A stretch of DNA of 64,000 nucleotides from assembly GCA_963843465.1 (NCBI GenBank), contig CAWJKP010000003.1, positions 496,001 through 560,000 on the forward strand, in the 5' to 3' direction. Every line of letters starts with the position of its first letter. Position 1 is the stretch's first letter. The stretch is from CAWJKP01 sp963843465 (lineage in GTDB: Bacteria; Planctomycetota; Planctomycetia; Pirellulales; Thermoguttaceae). Below, in pieces: positions 16,003 to 28,976 of the stretch. The translations under genes were made by a program, and so were the position numbers. Under the pieces are notes generated by a model that worked only from the letters and a program-made list of their open reading frames with translations, did no database searches and had not been told where the DNA came from.

Positions 16003-17719
16003 ATGTACGCGGAGTCCGAGGCAGAGGCGATGGAGGATCGGCCAAGCACGATAGCCGACGACCCCCTGTGGTATAAAGACGCTATCATCTATGAGCTGCA
16101 CGTCCGCAGCTTCTTCGACAGCAACGGCGACGGGACGGGCGATTTCCCCGGGCTGATCCAGAAGCTCGATTATCTCCAGGACCTGGGCGTCACGTGCATC
16201 TGGCTCTTGCCGTTTTATCCCTCGCCCCTGAGAGACGACGGCTACGATATCGCCGACTACCAGGGCGTCAACCCGGCCTACGGCACGCTGGACGATTTCC
16301 AGGCCCTGGTCAAGGAGGCTCATCACCGCGGCCTGCGCGTGATCACGGAGCTGGTGGTCAACCATACGTCGGACCGCCATCCTTGGTTCCAGCGGGCCCG
16401 TCAGGCGCCGCCCGGCTCGCGGGAGCGGGATTTCTACGTCTGGAGCGACACGGATCAAAAGTACGCCGGCGCGGGTCATCTTCCTGGACTACGAGAAGTC
16501 GAACTGGACCTGGGACCCCGAGGCAAGGGCCTATTACTGGCACCGCTTCTTCTCCCACCAGCCCGATCTGAACCACGACAACCCGGCGGTCCACCAGGCC
16601 GTGCTCGACGTGCTGCGGTTCTGGGTCCGCCTGGGCGTGGACGGCCTGCGGCTGGACGCGGTCCCCTACTTGATCGAGCGCGATGGGACCAACTGCGAAA
16701 ACCTGCCCCAGACGCACCAGGTCCTCAAGGCGTTCCGCCGCGAGCTGCAAGCGTACAGCCCTGACTGCATGTTGCTGGCCGAGGCCAACCAGTGGCCGAT
16801 CGACGTGCGGCCTTACTTCGGCGACGGCGACGAATGCCAGATGGCTTTCCACTTCCCGCTGATGCCGCGGATCTACATGGCTATCAGCAAGGAAGACCGC
16901 TTCCCGATCACCGAGACCCTCCGCCAGACGCCGGAGATCCCGCAGAACTGCCAGTGGGCCCTGTTCTTGCGCAACCACGACGAGCTGACGCTGGAGATGG
17001 TCACCAGCGAAGAGCGCGACTACCTCTACAAGGAGTACGCCAAGGATCCGCACATGCGGCTCAACCTGGGCATCCGCCGGCGACTGGCCCCGCTGATGAA
17101 CAATCGCCGCGACCGCATCCAACTGATGAACAGCCTGCTGTTCTCCTTGGCCGGCACGCCGGTGATCTACTACGGCGACGAGCTGGGCATGGGCGACAAT
17201 ATCTTCCTCGGCGACCGCAACGGCGTCCGCACGCCGATGCAATGGAGCGGCAGCCTCCCCAACGGCGGCTTCTCCCAGGCCGATCCCTCCAAGCTCTGCG
17301 CACCGCTGATCGTCGACCCCATCTGCGGCTATCCCTTGGTCAACGTGGAGTTTCAGCAGTCCGACCCGGAGTCGCTGCTGCGGTCGATGAAGCGCATGAT
17401 CGCCATGCGCAACCGGCACCCGGTCTTCGGCCGGGGAACGATGACCCTGCTGGCGCCGGAGAACCGCAAGATCCTCGCCTATCTCCGCCAGGACCAGCAG
17501 GAGACGATCCTGGTGGTGGCCAATCTCTCCGTCTACCCGCAGCCGGTGAGTTTGGACCTGTCGCAGTTCCAAGGCTTTACGCCGGTGGAGATGTTCGGCC
17601 AGACGCCGTTCCCGGCGATCGGCGAGGGGCCCTATTTCCTCAGCCTGGGCCGCTACAATTTCTATTGGTTCGAGCTTCAACCGGCATCTTCCTCTCCCTC
17701 CGGGAGAGGGTCGGGGTGA
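16003..17719 (+). CDS. treS: Trehalose synthase, maltose isomerising (frameshifted)
   Basis: TreS interconverts maltose and trehalose. The GH13 barrel is clear: WYKDAIIYELHVRSFFDSNG, ELVVNHTSDRHPWF, nucleophile segment GLRLDAVPYLIE, acid/base MLLAEANQW and FLRNHDELTLEM. A two-base loss (one GC) at about 16468-16475 splits the frame between KYAGA and RVIFLDYEKSNWTWDP. With the break repaired it is about 570 residues, the catalytic part only, with no fused maltokinase. The last residues (SSPSGRGSG) and the TGA come from a palindromic repeat. It heads the cluster with malQ, treZ and treY. An ATG at 16030 is an alternative start. Confidence 0.9.
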
Positions 17720-17772
17720 GGGGAAACTACAATAGGCATGGCAAACTGTCGCAGTCGTAGCGTGGGACAAGG

Positions 17773-18034
17773 CCGCGCCAGCGGCCGCCGGCCCACCCGG
17801 TGCGGGCAGCGGTGCAAGCCGCAGGATCGGTGGGCCGGCGCTCGCCTCCGCGAGCTGGTCCCACCCTACAGGGAGTCGAAATGACCAGGACCACTCCCGC
17901 CGACCGCGCCAGCGGCCGCCGGCCCACCAGGCGCGGGCGGCGGTGCAAGCCGCAGGATCGGTGGGCCGGCGCTCGCCTCCGCGAGCTGGTCCCACCCTAC
18001 AGGGAGTCGAAATGACCAGGACCACTCCCGCCGA
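17773..18034. repeat. 131-bp tandem duplication spanning the malQ start
   Basis: Two near-identical copies, 17773-17903 and 17904-18034, each contain the GGCCGCCGGCCCACC / GTGGGCCGGCG repeat followed by a ribosome binding site and ATGACCAGGACCACTCCCGC. The second copy holds the real malQ start at 18012. The first holds an ATG at 17881 in a different frame. Confidence 0.92.
17881..18015 (+). CDS. Leader ORF created by duplication of the malQ start
   Basis: Reading from the duplicated ATG at 17881 gives a 44-residue basic peptide beginning MTRTTPADRASGRRP and ending RESK. Its TGA stop at 18013-18015 overlaps the malQ ATG at 18012 (ATGA). It has the same ribosome binding site (GGGAG) as malQ. 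It resembles no protein I know; it may act only by coupling translation into malQ, or be without effect. Confidence 0.5.
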   Translation: MTRTTPADRASGRRPTRRGRRCKPQDRWAGARLRELVPPYRESK

Positions 18035-20130
18035 CCTCTCCGAGCTGGCGTCCCGCTACGGGATCCAGCCCAGCTACCTCGACGTTGCCAAAAATCGCCA
18101 GGAGGCCTCGCCGGAGACGCTCTTGGCCGTGCTGAAACTGCTGGGCGCCCCGCTGGAACGGATGGACGACGCGGCCGAGGCCCTGCAAGCGCATCGTCGC
18201 CAAACCTGGCAGGCGATCGTCCCGCCGGTCTCCGTGGCCTGGGACGGCAAAGCGGCAGTCCCCTTGCGGGTCCCCGAAACGCAGCTCAGCTCCACCTATC
18301 GCTACCGGCTGGACCTGGAGCAAGGCGAGTCGCTCCGGCAGGAGGGCCGCCTGGCGGAGTTGCCCACGCGGCGCGGCCGCAACCTGGATGGGGTCCACTA
18401 CGTGATCAAACGGCTGCGGCTCGCCGAGCGGTTGCCCCTGGGCTACCACCGGATGACGCTGGAAGCGGCCGGCAAGACGCTGGAGACGATGATCATCTCC
18501 TCGCCGCAGCGGGCCTACGCGGGCCACCGGCAACTCCAGCCGCGCCGCTGGGGAGTCTTCCTGCCGCTGTACGCCCTGCACCGGCAGTCGAGCTGGGGCG
18601 GCGGCGACTTCTCCGATCTGGAGTCGCTGATGTCGTGGGTCGCCTCGCGCGGCGGAAGCCTGGTCGCCACGCTGCCGTTGTTGGACTCGCCCAGCGCGGA
18701 CAGCACCAGCCCCTACGCGCCGACCAGCCGGCTGTTCTGGAACGACTTCTATGTCGACGTTGCACGGGTGCCCGAGGTGGCCCGCTACGAAGCGGCCCGG
18801 CAGCTTCTGGAGCAGCCCGACTTCCAGGGCGAGATCCAAACGCTCCGCCGCGAGCCGATGGTGGATTACCGGCGGCAGATGATCCTCAAGCGCCGCGTTC
18901 TGGACGTTCTGGCGGACCACTTTTTCCGCGAGCCGTCCGAGCGTCAGGCGGCGCTGGAGCAGTACCTTGGCGAGAACCCGGAAGCCGAGAGCTACGCCCG
19001 CTTCCGCGCGGCGGCCGACCGGCAGCCCGGTCCGTGGCCCACCTGGCCGGAGCCGTTGCGAAGCGGGCGGATCGAGCCGGCCGACTACGACGAGCGGTCC
19101 TATCGCCGCCACCTTTACGCGCAGTGGCAGGCGGCCCAGCAGCTCCAGGCGGCAACCCGCAAGGCGCGGGAGTCGAAGCTCGCCTGGTACCTCGACTATC
19201 CCTTGGGCGTCAGCGGCGAGGGATACGACGCCTGGCGGCACCCCGAGCTGTTCGTCGAGGGCGCCAGCGGCGGCGCCCCGCCCGACTCGTTCTTCACCCG
19301 CGGGCAGGACTGGGGCTTCCCCCCGCTGCACCCGCAGGCCATCCGCCGCGATCATTACCGCTACCTGATCGCCGCGCTGCGCCAGCACCTCCGCTACGCC
19401 AGCCTGCTGCGGATCGACCACGTGATGAGTTTCTACCGGCTCTACTGGGTGCCGCGGGGGATGGCGGCCAACCGCGGCGTCTACGTCCGCTACCCGATGG
19501 ACGAGCTGTTCGGCGTGCTGGCGCTGGAATCGCACCGTCACCAGGCCGAAGTGGTCGGCGAGAACCTGGGGACCGTGCCGCCGGAAGTCGACGCGGCCTT
19601 GTCGCAGCACGGCGTCGACGAGATGTACGTGGTGCAGTACGAGCTGAAACCCGAGGCCGCTCGGGCCTTGCGGCCGATCCCTGCCGCCTCGGTCGCCAGC
19701 CTCAACACCCACGACATGCCGGCCTTTGCCACTTTCTGGTCAGGATTGGACATCGACGACCGCATGGACCTCGGCCTGATCAATGCCGCGGCGGCCTCCC
19801 TGGAGCGCGATAAGCGAGCGGCCATGCGGGCGGCCATGATCGGGCTCTTGAAGAGCGAGGCGCTGCTCAGCGACGGGGTGATCAACACGGAATCGGTGCT
19901 GGAGGGCTGCCTGACCCTGCTGGCGCAGCCCGGCGGCCGTGGTCCTGGTGGGGCTGGAGGATCTCTGGGGCGAGACCCAGCCGCAGAACACGCCCGGCAC
20001 GCTTTACGAGCGCGCTAACTGGCAGCGGAAGACCAAGCTCAGTTTCGAGGAGTTTATCGAGTATCCCGCCGTGCGCCGAATCCTCGACCGCGTGGCGGCG
20101 GCGCGTCGCGAGGGAGTGACTAGTGGCTAG
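18012..20130 (+). CDS. malQ: 4-alpha-glucanotransferase (frameshifted)
   Basis: MalQ (amylomaltase, GH77) moves alpha-1,4-glucan segments between chains and releases glucose. Key segments are SPSADSTSPYAPTSRLFWN, the nucleophile region LLRIDHVMSFYRLYWVP, the acid/base region VVGENLGTVPPEV and ASLNTHDMPAFATFW. An extra G at about 19931-19935 shifts the frame; the true end (VVLVGLEDLWGETQPQN to VTSG) is in the next frame and stops at 20130. The total is about 705 residues, normal for the family with an N-terminal extension. The start is the second copy of the duplicated start region. Confidence 0.92.
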
Positions 20131-20145
20131 TGGTCAGTGGTTGGA

Positions 20146-20245
20146 AAGTAGGGTGGGACAATCTCGTGCAAGCGAGCGCGGCCCACCAGTTTGGCACGCG
20201 ATTGGTGGGCCGGCGGCCGCCACGGCGGCCTTGTCCCACCCTACG
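20146..20245. repeat. GTAGGGTGGGACAA element between malQ and treZ
   Basis: The arms AGTAGGGTGGGACAA and TTGTCCCACCCTACG flank a GC-rich core with GGCCCACC / GGTGGGCC. The same element occurs near 6996, 17760, 25628 and 31744. Confidence 0.85.
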
Positions 20246-20303
20246 AAACTGAGTGGCAAGTTGCGAGTGAAGAGTGAAGCGTGAAGAAAGCGACCGTCGA
20301 GCA

Positions 20304-22318
20304 ATGACCCCTAACCCCCAACCCCCAACCCCCGACCACTCGCCACTCGCCCACGGTGCGCTGGCCCGGGGAGAGACCGCGCTTTGGCGGGTTTGGGCCC
20401 CAAAGCACCCAGAGGTGACCCTGGTCACCTACCCAGGCGGCCAACGGCTCCAGACGCTGATGACGCCCGAGCCGATGGGCTTCTTCGTCCATCAACAAAC
20501 GCCGGTCGAAGATGGCCTGCGCTACGCTTTCCGACTGCCCGACGACCGCGAGCTGCCCGATCCGGCGTCGCGATGGCAGCCCGACGGCGTTCACAAGGCC
20601 TCGGCCGTCTTCTTCGCCGATCGCTTCGCCTGGTCCGACGCCGCCTGGCGGGGGATCCCGCGGGAAGAACTGGTGATCTACGAGCTGCACGTGGGCACGT
20701 TTACGCCGCAAGGGACCTTCGACGCCGTCATCCCCCGGCTGGAACAGCTCCAGTCGCTGGGGATCACTGCCTTAGAGATCATGCCCGTCGCCCAGTTCCC
20801 CGGCGACCGCAACTGGGGCTACGACGGCGTCCATCCCTTCGCCGTGCAAAACACCTACGGCGGCCCGCAGGGCTTCATGCGGCTGATCGATGCGGCCCAC
20901 CAGGCCGGCCTGGCCGTGATTCTCGACGTGGTCTACAACCATCTTGGCCCGGAAGGCAATTACCTCGGGGCCTTCGGCCATTACTTCACGCCCCGCTACC
21001 ACACGCCTTGGGGCGACGCCGTGAACTTCGACGGCCCGCACAGCGACCCCGTGCGGCAGTTTGTCATCGACAACGCCTGCACCTGGGTCCGCGACTTCCA
21101 CCTCGACGGCCTGCGGCTGGATTCCGTCCACGCGATCTTCGACTTCGGCGCGCGGCACATCCTCGACGATCTTCAGGCGGCCGTGCACGAGGAGGCCGCC
21201 CGGCAGAACCGCCTGGTCCACGTGATCGCCGAGAGCAGCCAGAACGACGTGCGGTTGATTCGACCGGCGTCCCAGAGCGGCCTTGGCCTGGACGCCGTCT
21301 GGTCCGATGATTTCCACCATGCGATCCACGCCCTGTTGACCGGCGAGTCGGACGGCTACTACCAGGACTTCGGCCGGCCCGAGCACCTGGTCAAGGCTTT
21401 CAACCAGGTCTTCGTCTACGATGGCTGCTACAGCCGCTTCCGTGCCCGCCGCCACGGCTCCCGCGTGGGCGACGCCGACCGTAGCCGCTTCGTCGTCTGC
21501 GTACAGAACCACGATCAGATCGGCAACCGGGCCTTGAGCGAGCGGCTCTCGACGATCACCGCCCCCGAGGCGCCGCGGCTGGCCTGCGGGCTATTGTTTC
21601 TGTCGCCCTGTGTTCCGCTGTTGTTCATGGGCCAGGAATACGGCGAGACCCGGGGCTTCCCCTTTTTCTGCTCGTTCCTCGACCCGGGGCTGGTCGAGGC
21701 AGTCCGCAAGGGGCGGCGCGAGGAGTTCGCCGCGTTGGCCTTCCGCTGGGGCGACGTGATTGCCGACCCGCAGGACCCCGCCACCTTCCACTCCGCCACA
21801 CTGACCTGGCACTGGCCGGACGACTCGCCGCAGGCCGGGCTGCGCCGGCTTTATGCCGACTTGCTGAAGGCCCGCCGGCAGTGGCCCGCCTTGCGCGACC
21901 GCCGCCAGACGTCGGCGCGGCTGGCCGGGGAAAAAGGGGCTGTTCCGGGTCGAGGTGCAGCCGGCGAATCTGTAGGGAACGCCCTCTGTGGCATTCCTGA
22001 CCCTGGAGCGAGTCCGTCTTGCTCGCCCCGGAACGCCGCAGAGGGCGTTCCCTACATCGGTATGTCACCACCACCGCTTGCGTGTTGTGGCGACGGCCCC
22101 ATCTTGGTCATCGAGCGGGGTGCCGGCGAGGAGAGCCTGCTGGCCTGGGCCAACCTCTCCCCGACGCCGCAATGGATTGCGGATTTCGACCTGGGCCAGC
22201 GTCGCCCTCTGCTGTCGACGGAGGCCCAGCGCTACGGCGGTCCGCGCGACGCCCAGCGGCCGCCGCAGCACTTGTTGCCTTTCGAGCTTTTGATGGCCGG
22301 GCCCGCGGAGTGGCAGCG

Positions 22319-22322
<4 letters not shown>
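20304..22322 (+). CDS. treZ: Malto-oligosyltrehalose trehalohydrolase
   Basis: TreZ cuts trehalose from the end of the chains made by TreY. GH13 segments are visible: YELHVGTFTPQGTFDAVI, DVVYNHLGPEGNYLGAF, nucleophile GLRLDSVHAIFDFG, VIAESSQNDVRLI and CVQNHDQIGNR. An N-terminal sandwich domain (LWRVWAPKHPEVTLV) is present. Near the C-terminus, residues coded by 21971-22056 (SVGNALCGIPD to RNAAEGVPYI) are a palindromic repeat inserted in frame. The gene ends in a 4-base overlap with treY. The first residues (MTPNPQPPTPD) are low-complexity, so the exact start is uncertain; 20274 is also possible. Confidence 0.93.
21971..22056. repeat. GTAGGGAACGCCCTC palindromic repeat inside treZ
   Basis: TGTAGGGAACGCCCTCTGTGG and its near-complement ending GAGGGCGTTCCCTACA enclose about 45 bases. 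The reading frame of treZ passes through it without a stop. Copies in other places are 26502-26593 and 60666-60753. Confidence 0.88.
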
Positions 22323-25625
<3,303 letters not shown>

Positions 25626-25630
<5 letters not shown>

Positions 25631-25850
25631 GGTGGGACCAGGCCGCCTTGGCGGCCGCCGGCCCACCAGCAGTGGTCAGTGGCCAGTGCTCAGTGGCTAG
25701 TGAAGAGGCATAAGAGATTGGAGATGAGCGATGAAGACGAAAACACGTGTCCCTCATCCCTCATTCGCTGACCACTAACCACTAACCACTAACCACTGCC
25801 GCCTGGTGGGCCGGCGCTTGCGGCGAGCTGGCCCCACCCCACTAGCGAAA
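25626..25850. repeat. Repeat-filled gap after treY
   Basis: The GTAGGGTGGGACCAGGCC element is followed by AGTGGTCAGTGGCCAG-type units, CACTAACCACTAACCACTAA units, and a closing GGTGGGCCGGCG arm. No gene is seen. Confidence 0.8.
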
Positions 25851-25880
25851 ACCCGTGTTGTGCATCGGCAAAAAGTCGCC

Positions 25881-25909
25881 TTGAACCACTTTTTCGACCG
25901 AGATATAAT
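25881..25909 (+). promoter_or_regulatory. Sigma-70-like promoter of the CsrA-like gene
   Basis: TTGAAC at 25881-25886 and TATAAT at 25904-25909 have the ideal 17-base spacing. Transcription would start near 25916, giving a leader of about 213 bases before the CsrA-like ATG. Confidence 0.75.
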
Positions 25910-25915
25910 GTAGGT

Positions 25916-26128
25916 AGGCGGCGGGGATGATGGACTCGCTCCCGAAATCCTTGCCGCTATCCCCGGTTATTGCATTTGCACCACGATCCGTAACGGCCTG
26001 AGGAAACCGTGGTCAACTGCCGATAACAGGGGGTAGAACCGGCTGATGGCCGGACAGCGGGGTCTTCGCGCGTGGTGGGACCCGAGGGAACGGTCCCTGA
26101 AGCAAGTCGTTTTGAAGAGGAGACGCCC
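25916..26128 (+). promoter_or_regulatory. Long structured leader of the CsrA-like gene
   Basis: GGGACCC at 26077-26083 can pair with GGGGTC at 26059-26064 or, alternatively, with GGTCCC at 26092-26097. Several GGA triplets, the core of CsrA binding sites, are present, one in the ribosome binding site GAAGAGGAGA. Control by alternative folding or by CsrA itself is inference. Confidence 0.4.
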
Positions 26129-26488
26129 ATGCAAGAGGTCACTTTGACCGACGGCGACGCGGTGCGGATCGGCTCGCTGATCCAACTCACGATGGTCGGA
26201 GCGAAGGAAGGCAAGACCACGCTGGCCGTGGATGCCCCGGAGGGGATCGAAATCGCCAAAGAAGACCATGCGTCGCACCGCAAGGTGCGACCCGCCAACA
26301 AGACGGCCTCGGCCGGCAGCGACGCGCAGTCGGCGACCGCTTTCGCCGACGAGGCCTGGAAGCGGGCGGCGGCCGCCGGCTTCGGCGTGGCCTACGCCAG
26401 CATCATGGGGACCGCGCCGGAGGATCGAACCCCCACCTGGTCGGAGTTCGTCGGCCAGCAAATCGCCTCCGCCGTATTGGGTCGCTGA
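26129..26488 (+). CDS. CsrA-like RNA-binding regulator, divergent
   Basis: The 119-residue protein has an N-terminal half that resembles CsrA, the small dimeric RNA-binding regulator of translation: VTLTDGDAVRIGSLIQLTMV, then KTTLAVDAPEGIEIAKED, matching the family pattern of a beta core ending in DAP-x-x-I-x-V. The usual MLVLSRK start is replaced by MQEVTLTDG. Residues after about 55 form an unrelated Ala-rich helical tail (ATAFADEAWKRAAAAG). The ATG at 26129 has a strong ribosome binding site. It could instead be an unrelated small beta protein; the RNA-binding role is inferred from pattern only. Confidence 0.6.
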   Translation: MQEVTLTDGDAVRIGSLIQLTMVGAKEGKTTLAVDAPEGIEIAKEDHASHRKVRPANKTASAGSDAQSATAFADEAWKRAAAAGFGVAYASIMGTAPEDRTPTWSEFVGQQIASAVLGR

Positions 26489-26501
26489 ATTGCTCGCGAT
26501 T

Positions 26502-26593
26502 CTGTAGGGAACGCCCTCCGTGGCGTTCCGGGCGTTGGCAAAAAGACCGCTCCCGGCATCCGTCAGGGAACGCCACGGAGGACGTTCCCTACA
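26502..26593. repeat. GTAGGGAACGCCCTC palindromic repeat
   Basis: It lies between the CsrA-like gene and the convergent glycosyltransferase gene and forms the last ten codons of the latter. The arms are TGTAGGGAACGCCCTCCG and CGGAGGACGTTCCCTACA. Confidence 0.88.
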
Positions 26594-28230
26594 GATCGTG
26601 GCTGGGATTGCAAAAAAGCCTCCCAAACGTCGTCGCGGACGTAAACCGTCAAGAGCACGCCGGGTTGAAGACCGTAAGTCATCTTCTGCCGGTAGTGATT
26701 GCCGAGGATCGCATCGACCGCCGGGCGAACGTCGTCGGTGAGGATCAGCACTGCGGGCCCAGCCGCGCCACGCGTCGCCCGCCGCCAGGCGCCCGCGTCC
26801 TGCCAATAGCCGACGCGGTCGAAGGCCCGCAAGTACCAAGGCAGCGGCCAATAGTTCTCCTCCGTCACCACGTGGATCAACATCCCGTGACCCTCGCCCG
26901 ACGCCCGGGCCAAACGTTCCAGTTGGGCAGCCAGGTGGACCACGTCGCTTGAGGCCTGCGCGTAGACGTAAGGGTTCCGCTCGGGGTAAGCGTAGAAACG
27001 GTAGCTGAAGAGGTACGACTCGCGGGCCAGATGCCCGGCGGCCAAGACCAGGGCCAGGCCGACGATCGCTTTGGCGGGGATCGAGGGCGTGCGGCGCACC
27101 AGGGCCCAGCCGCCCAGGCCCGCCAGCAAGATCATGCCGTCAAGAAAGCTCAGCAGGCACCAAGGCGTCTTGTAGGCCAAAGCCGAGTAGAGGATCGTCA
27201 AGGTCAAGGTGTAGAAAGCCAGAAAGCGGCAGAAGCCGGCGTGCCCACTGGTAGCAGGCACACGCCGTGTGCCGTCCGCCGGTTGCGGCACACGGCGTGT
27301 GCCTACTACTTTGGCCACCAGCGCAACGACGGAGCCTGCCAAGGCCAAGCCCACGATCAGGGTTTCCGTCCCCAAGTATCCTGGCAATGGGCGTGAAGCG
27401 ACAAGGACTTGCAGGTAATAGTACCAGGGATGCCAATGGCTTCCGCCTTCCATGCCGCGGTGGAAATAGGCGCCGTAGGCCAGCACCGCGTCGAACGGGC
27501 CGCACGGATTGGTCCCCAGCGAGGAATAGAAGATCTCAAAGACCCACAGGCCGGCGGCCGCAGCAACCAGTAGCGGGAGCGGACGCAGATAAGGACGCAC
27601 GTCCGGCCAGACGCCGTCCCGCCAGCGCCCCCAGGCCAGCGCCAGCGCCAGTCCCACGCCCATCGCCGCGGCGGCCAGGACCCAGGTCTCTTTGGTGGCA
27701 GCCATCAATCCCCAGAGAACGCCTGTCGCGGCGGCCCAAAGCACCGATCGGCTGCGGAGGTAGCGCCATGCCGAGGCGATTGCCGCGAAGGTCAAGAAGA
27801 CCAGGAGCATTTCCTGGATGTAGTAGCGCGAATAGAAGACCATGGCCGGCAAGATGGCCGTCAGCAGCCCGGCGAAGAGGGCGGGCATTCGTCCCAGGCC
27901 ATCGGCCACCAGCGGCAGCAAGAGGATCAGCCCGGCGCCGAAGAGCACGGGCACGATTCGATAGTCGAACTCGCGGCTTTCAGCGAAATTCCTGGCGCCG
28001 CTGAGCCGGAGCGAAGGCAGCGTGGCATAGTAGAGCAGCGGGCCGTGATGCTCCTGGGGGTCGTAGCGGTAGCGGCCCGTCTCCAGCAGCATCGCGGCCT
28101 TCAGGGCCTGGTTGGCCTCGTCGCAGTGCATCGGCCGCAGGGCCAGTTGCGGCAGGCGAAAGGCCAAGGCCCCCGCGGTCGCCGCGAGGAACCCGAGGGC
28201 CAGCAGCATTCGGTTTCTATTTCCGCGCAC
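26563..28230 (-). CDS. Membrane glycosyltransferase, GT39-like (TIGR03663 type)
   Basis: The 555-residue protein has about a dozen hydrophobic helices and the N-terminal features of polyprenol-phosphate-dependent mannosyltransferase-like proteins: RLPQLALRPMHCDEANQA with acidic catalytic residues in the first loop, then FYSRYYIQEMLLVFL. I recognise it as a TIGR03663-type protein; the substrate is unknown. A palindromic repeat (27251-27309) codes in frame for VVGTRRVPQPADGTRRVPAT, between two helices. The C-terminus SVGNVLRGVP is another repeat. Its GTG start overlaps the stop of the discoidin-domain gene (TAGTG), so they form an operon; a start at the ATG of MLLALGF (28209) is also possible. 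Confidence 0.8.
   Translation of the reverse strand: MRGNRNRMLLALGFLAATAGALAFRLPQLALRPMHCDEANQALKAAMLLETGRYRYDPQEHHGPLLYYATLPSLRLSGARNFAESREFDYRIVPVLFGAGLILLLPLVADGLGRMPALFAGLLTAILPAMVFYSRYYIQEMLLVFLTFAAIASAWRYLRSRSVLWAAATGVLWGLMAATKETWVLAAAAMGVGLALALAWGRWRDGVWPDVRPYLRPLPLLVAAAAGLWVFEIFYSSLGTNPCGPFDAVLAYGAYFHRGMEGGSHWHPWYYYLQVLVASRPLPGYLGTETLIVGLALAGSVVALVAKVVGTRRVPQPADGTRRVPATSGHAGFCRFLAFYTLTLTILYSALAYKTPWCLLSFLDGMILLAGLGGWALVRRTPSIPAKAIVGLALVLAAGHLARESYLFSYRFYAYPERNPYVYAQASSDVVHLAAQLERLARASGEGHGMLIHVVTEENYWPLPWYLRAFDRVGYWQDAGAWRRATRGAAGPAVLILTDDVRPAVDAILGNHYRQKMTYGLQPGVLLTVYVRDDVWEAFLQSQPRSVGNVLRGVP
27251..27309. repeat. GGCACACGCCGTGTGCC repeat inside glycosyltransferase
   Basis: GTAGCAGGCACACGCCGTG and CACGGCGTGTGCCTACTAC flank about 20 bases. 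The reading frame of the host gene continues through it. Confidence 0.85.
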
Positions 28231-28976
28231 TACTTGGAGGGCTTCCCGAAAACTTCGACCTCGACGTAATGGTTCATGTCGTTGGAGGTGTTGCCCTTGG
28301 AATAGAGGCGGACGTAGCGGCCTTGGACCGGCTGGCCGCGGGCGTTGCGGGCGTCGATCAGCTTGCCGCGGTAGTCTTCGATGTACTCCAGTTGCTTGCC
28401 CAGTCCGAGGCCGGAGGAGTTGTTGAAGTCGTTGTTGAAGACGGTCTTGACGTTGTCGATGAAATCGGCGTCGTCGGCCACCTGGACCACCACGCCGTGG
28501 TAGACGCGGCCTTCAGCGTGGTAGTGCCAGACGAGCAAGGCGTAGATGTCGCTCTTCTTGCCCAGGTCGATCTGCACCCACTGGGTGCCCGGCCCGAGCT
28601 CGACGAAGCTGCCGTCGGAGCCTTCCTTGTCGCCGTCGGTGACCATCGACAACTCGCCGATCACCGGGGCCGTGTCGCTGGAGGTGACCTTCTTGTTCAG
28701 CGCCAGGTTCACCAGTCCCGCGGGGACATAGAACGGGTCGCGGGGCTTGTCGACAAACTTTTCCAGGGTCGGGCAGGGCTTGATGTTCTTGGGCGTGCCC
28801 TGGAAGAGCGGTCGCGGCAGCTTGATCTCCAAGGGGACGAGCTTCGCGCCGCTGGCGCTCGTCTTGGCCTTGCCCGCCGCTTCGGCCGCGTACAAGGCGC
28901 TTGCCACCGCCAGACCCAAGATCGCCAGGCCCGCGATCCCCGCCATCGTCAGAGAAAGGGACTTTCTTCGAGTCAT
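28230..28976 (-). CDS. Secreted discoidin (F5/8 type C) domain protein
   Basis: The 248-residue protein begins with a signal sequence (MTRRKSLSLTMAGIAGLAIL, cleavage after about ALYAAEA). From about residue 85 it shows a discoidin fold: GLVNLALNKKVTSSDTAPV, VQIDLGKKSDIYALLVWHYH and a C-terminal GRYVRLYSKGNTSNDMNHYV and EVEVFG. Such domains bind carbohydrates or surfaces. It is the first gene of a two-gene unit with the membrane glycosyltransferase, which hints at a role at the cell envelope. No catalytic domain is visible. Confidence 0.85.
   Translation of the reverse strand: MTRRKSLSLTMAGIAGLAILGLAVASALYAAEAAGKAKTSASGAKLVPLEIKLPRPLFQGTPKNIKPCPTLEKFVDKPRDPFYVPAGLVNLALNKKVTSSDTAPVIGELSMVTDGDKEGSDGSFVELGPGTQWVQIDLGKKSDIYALLVWHYHAEGRVYHGVVVQVADDADFIDNVKTVFNNDFNNSSGLGLGKQLEYIEDYRGKLIDARNARGQPVQGRYVRLYSKGNTSNDMNHYVEVEVFGKPSK

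Noticed and set aside
25916..26128. RNase P RNA, tmRNA or 6S RNA in the long leader
   Set aside because: None of the conserved cores of these RNAs could be found; only local hairpins are visible.
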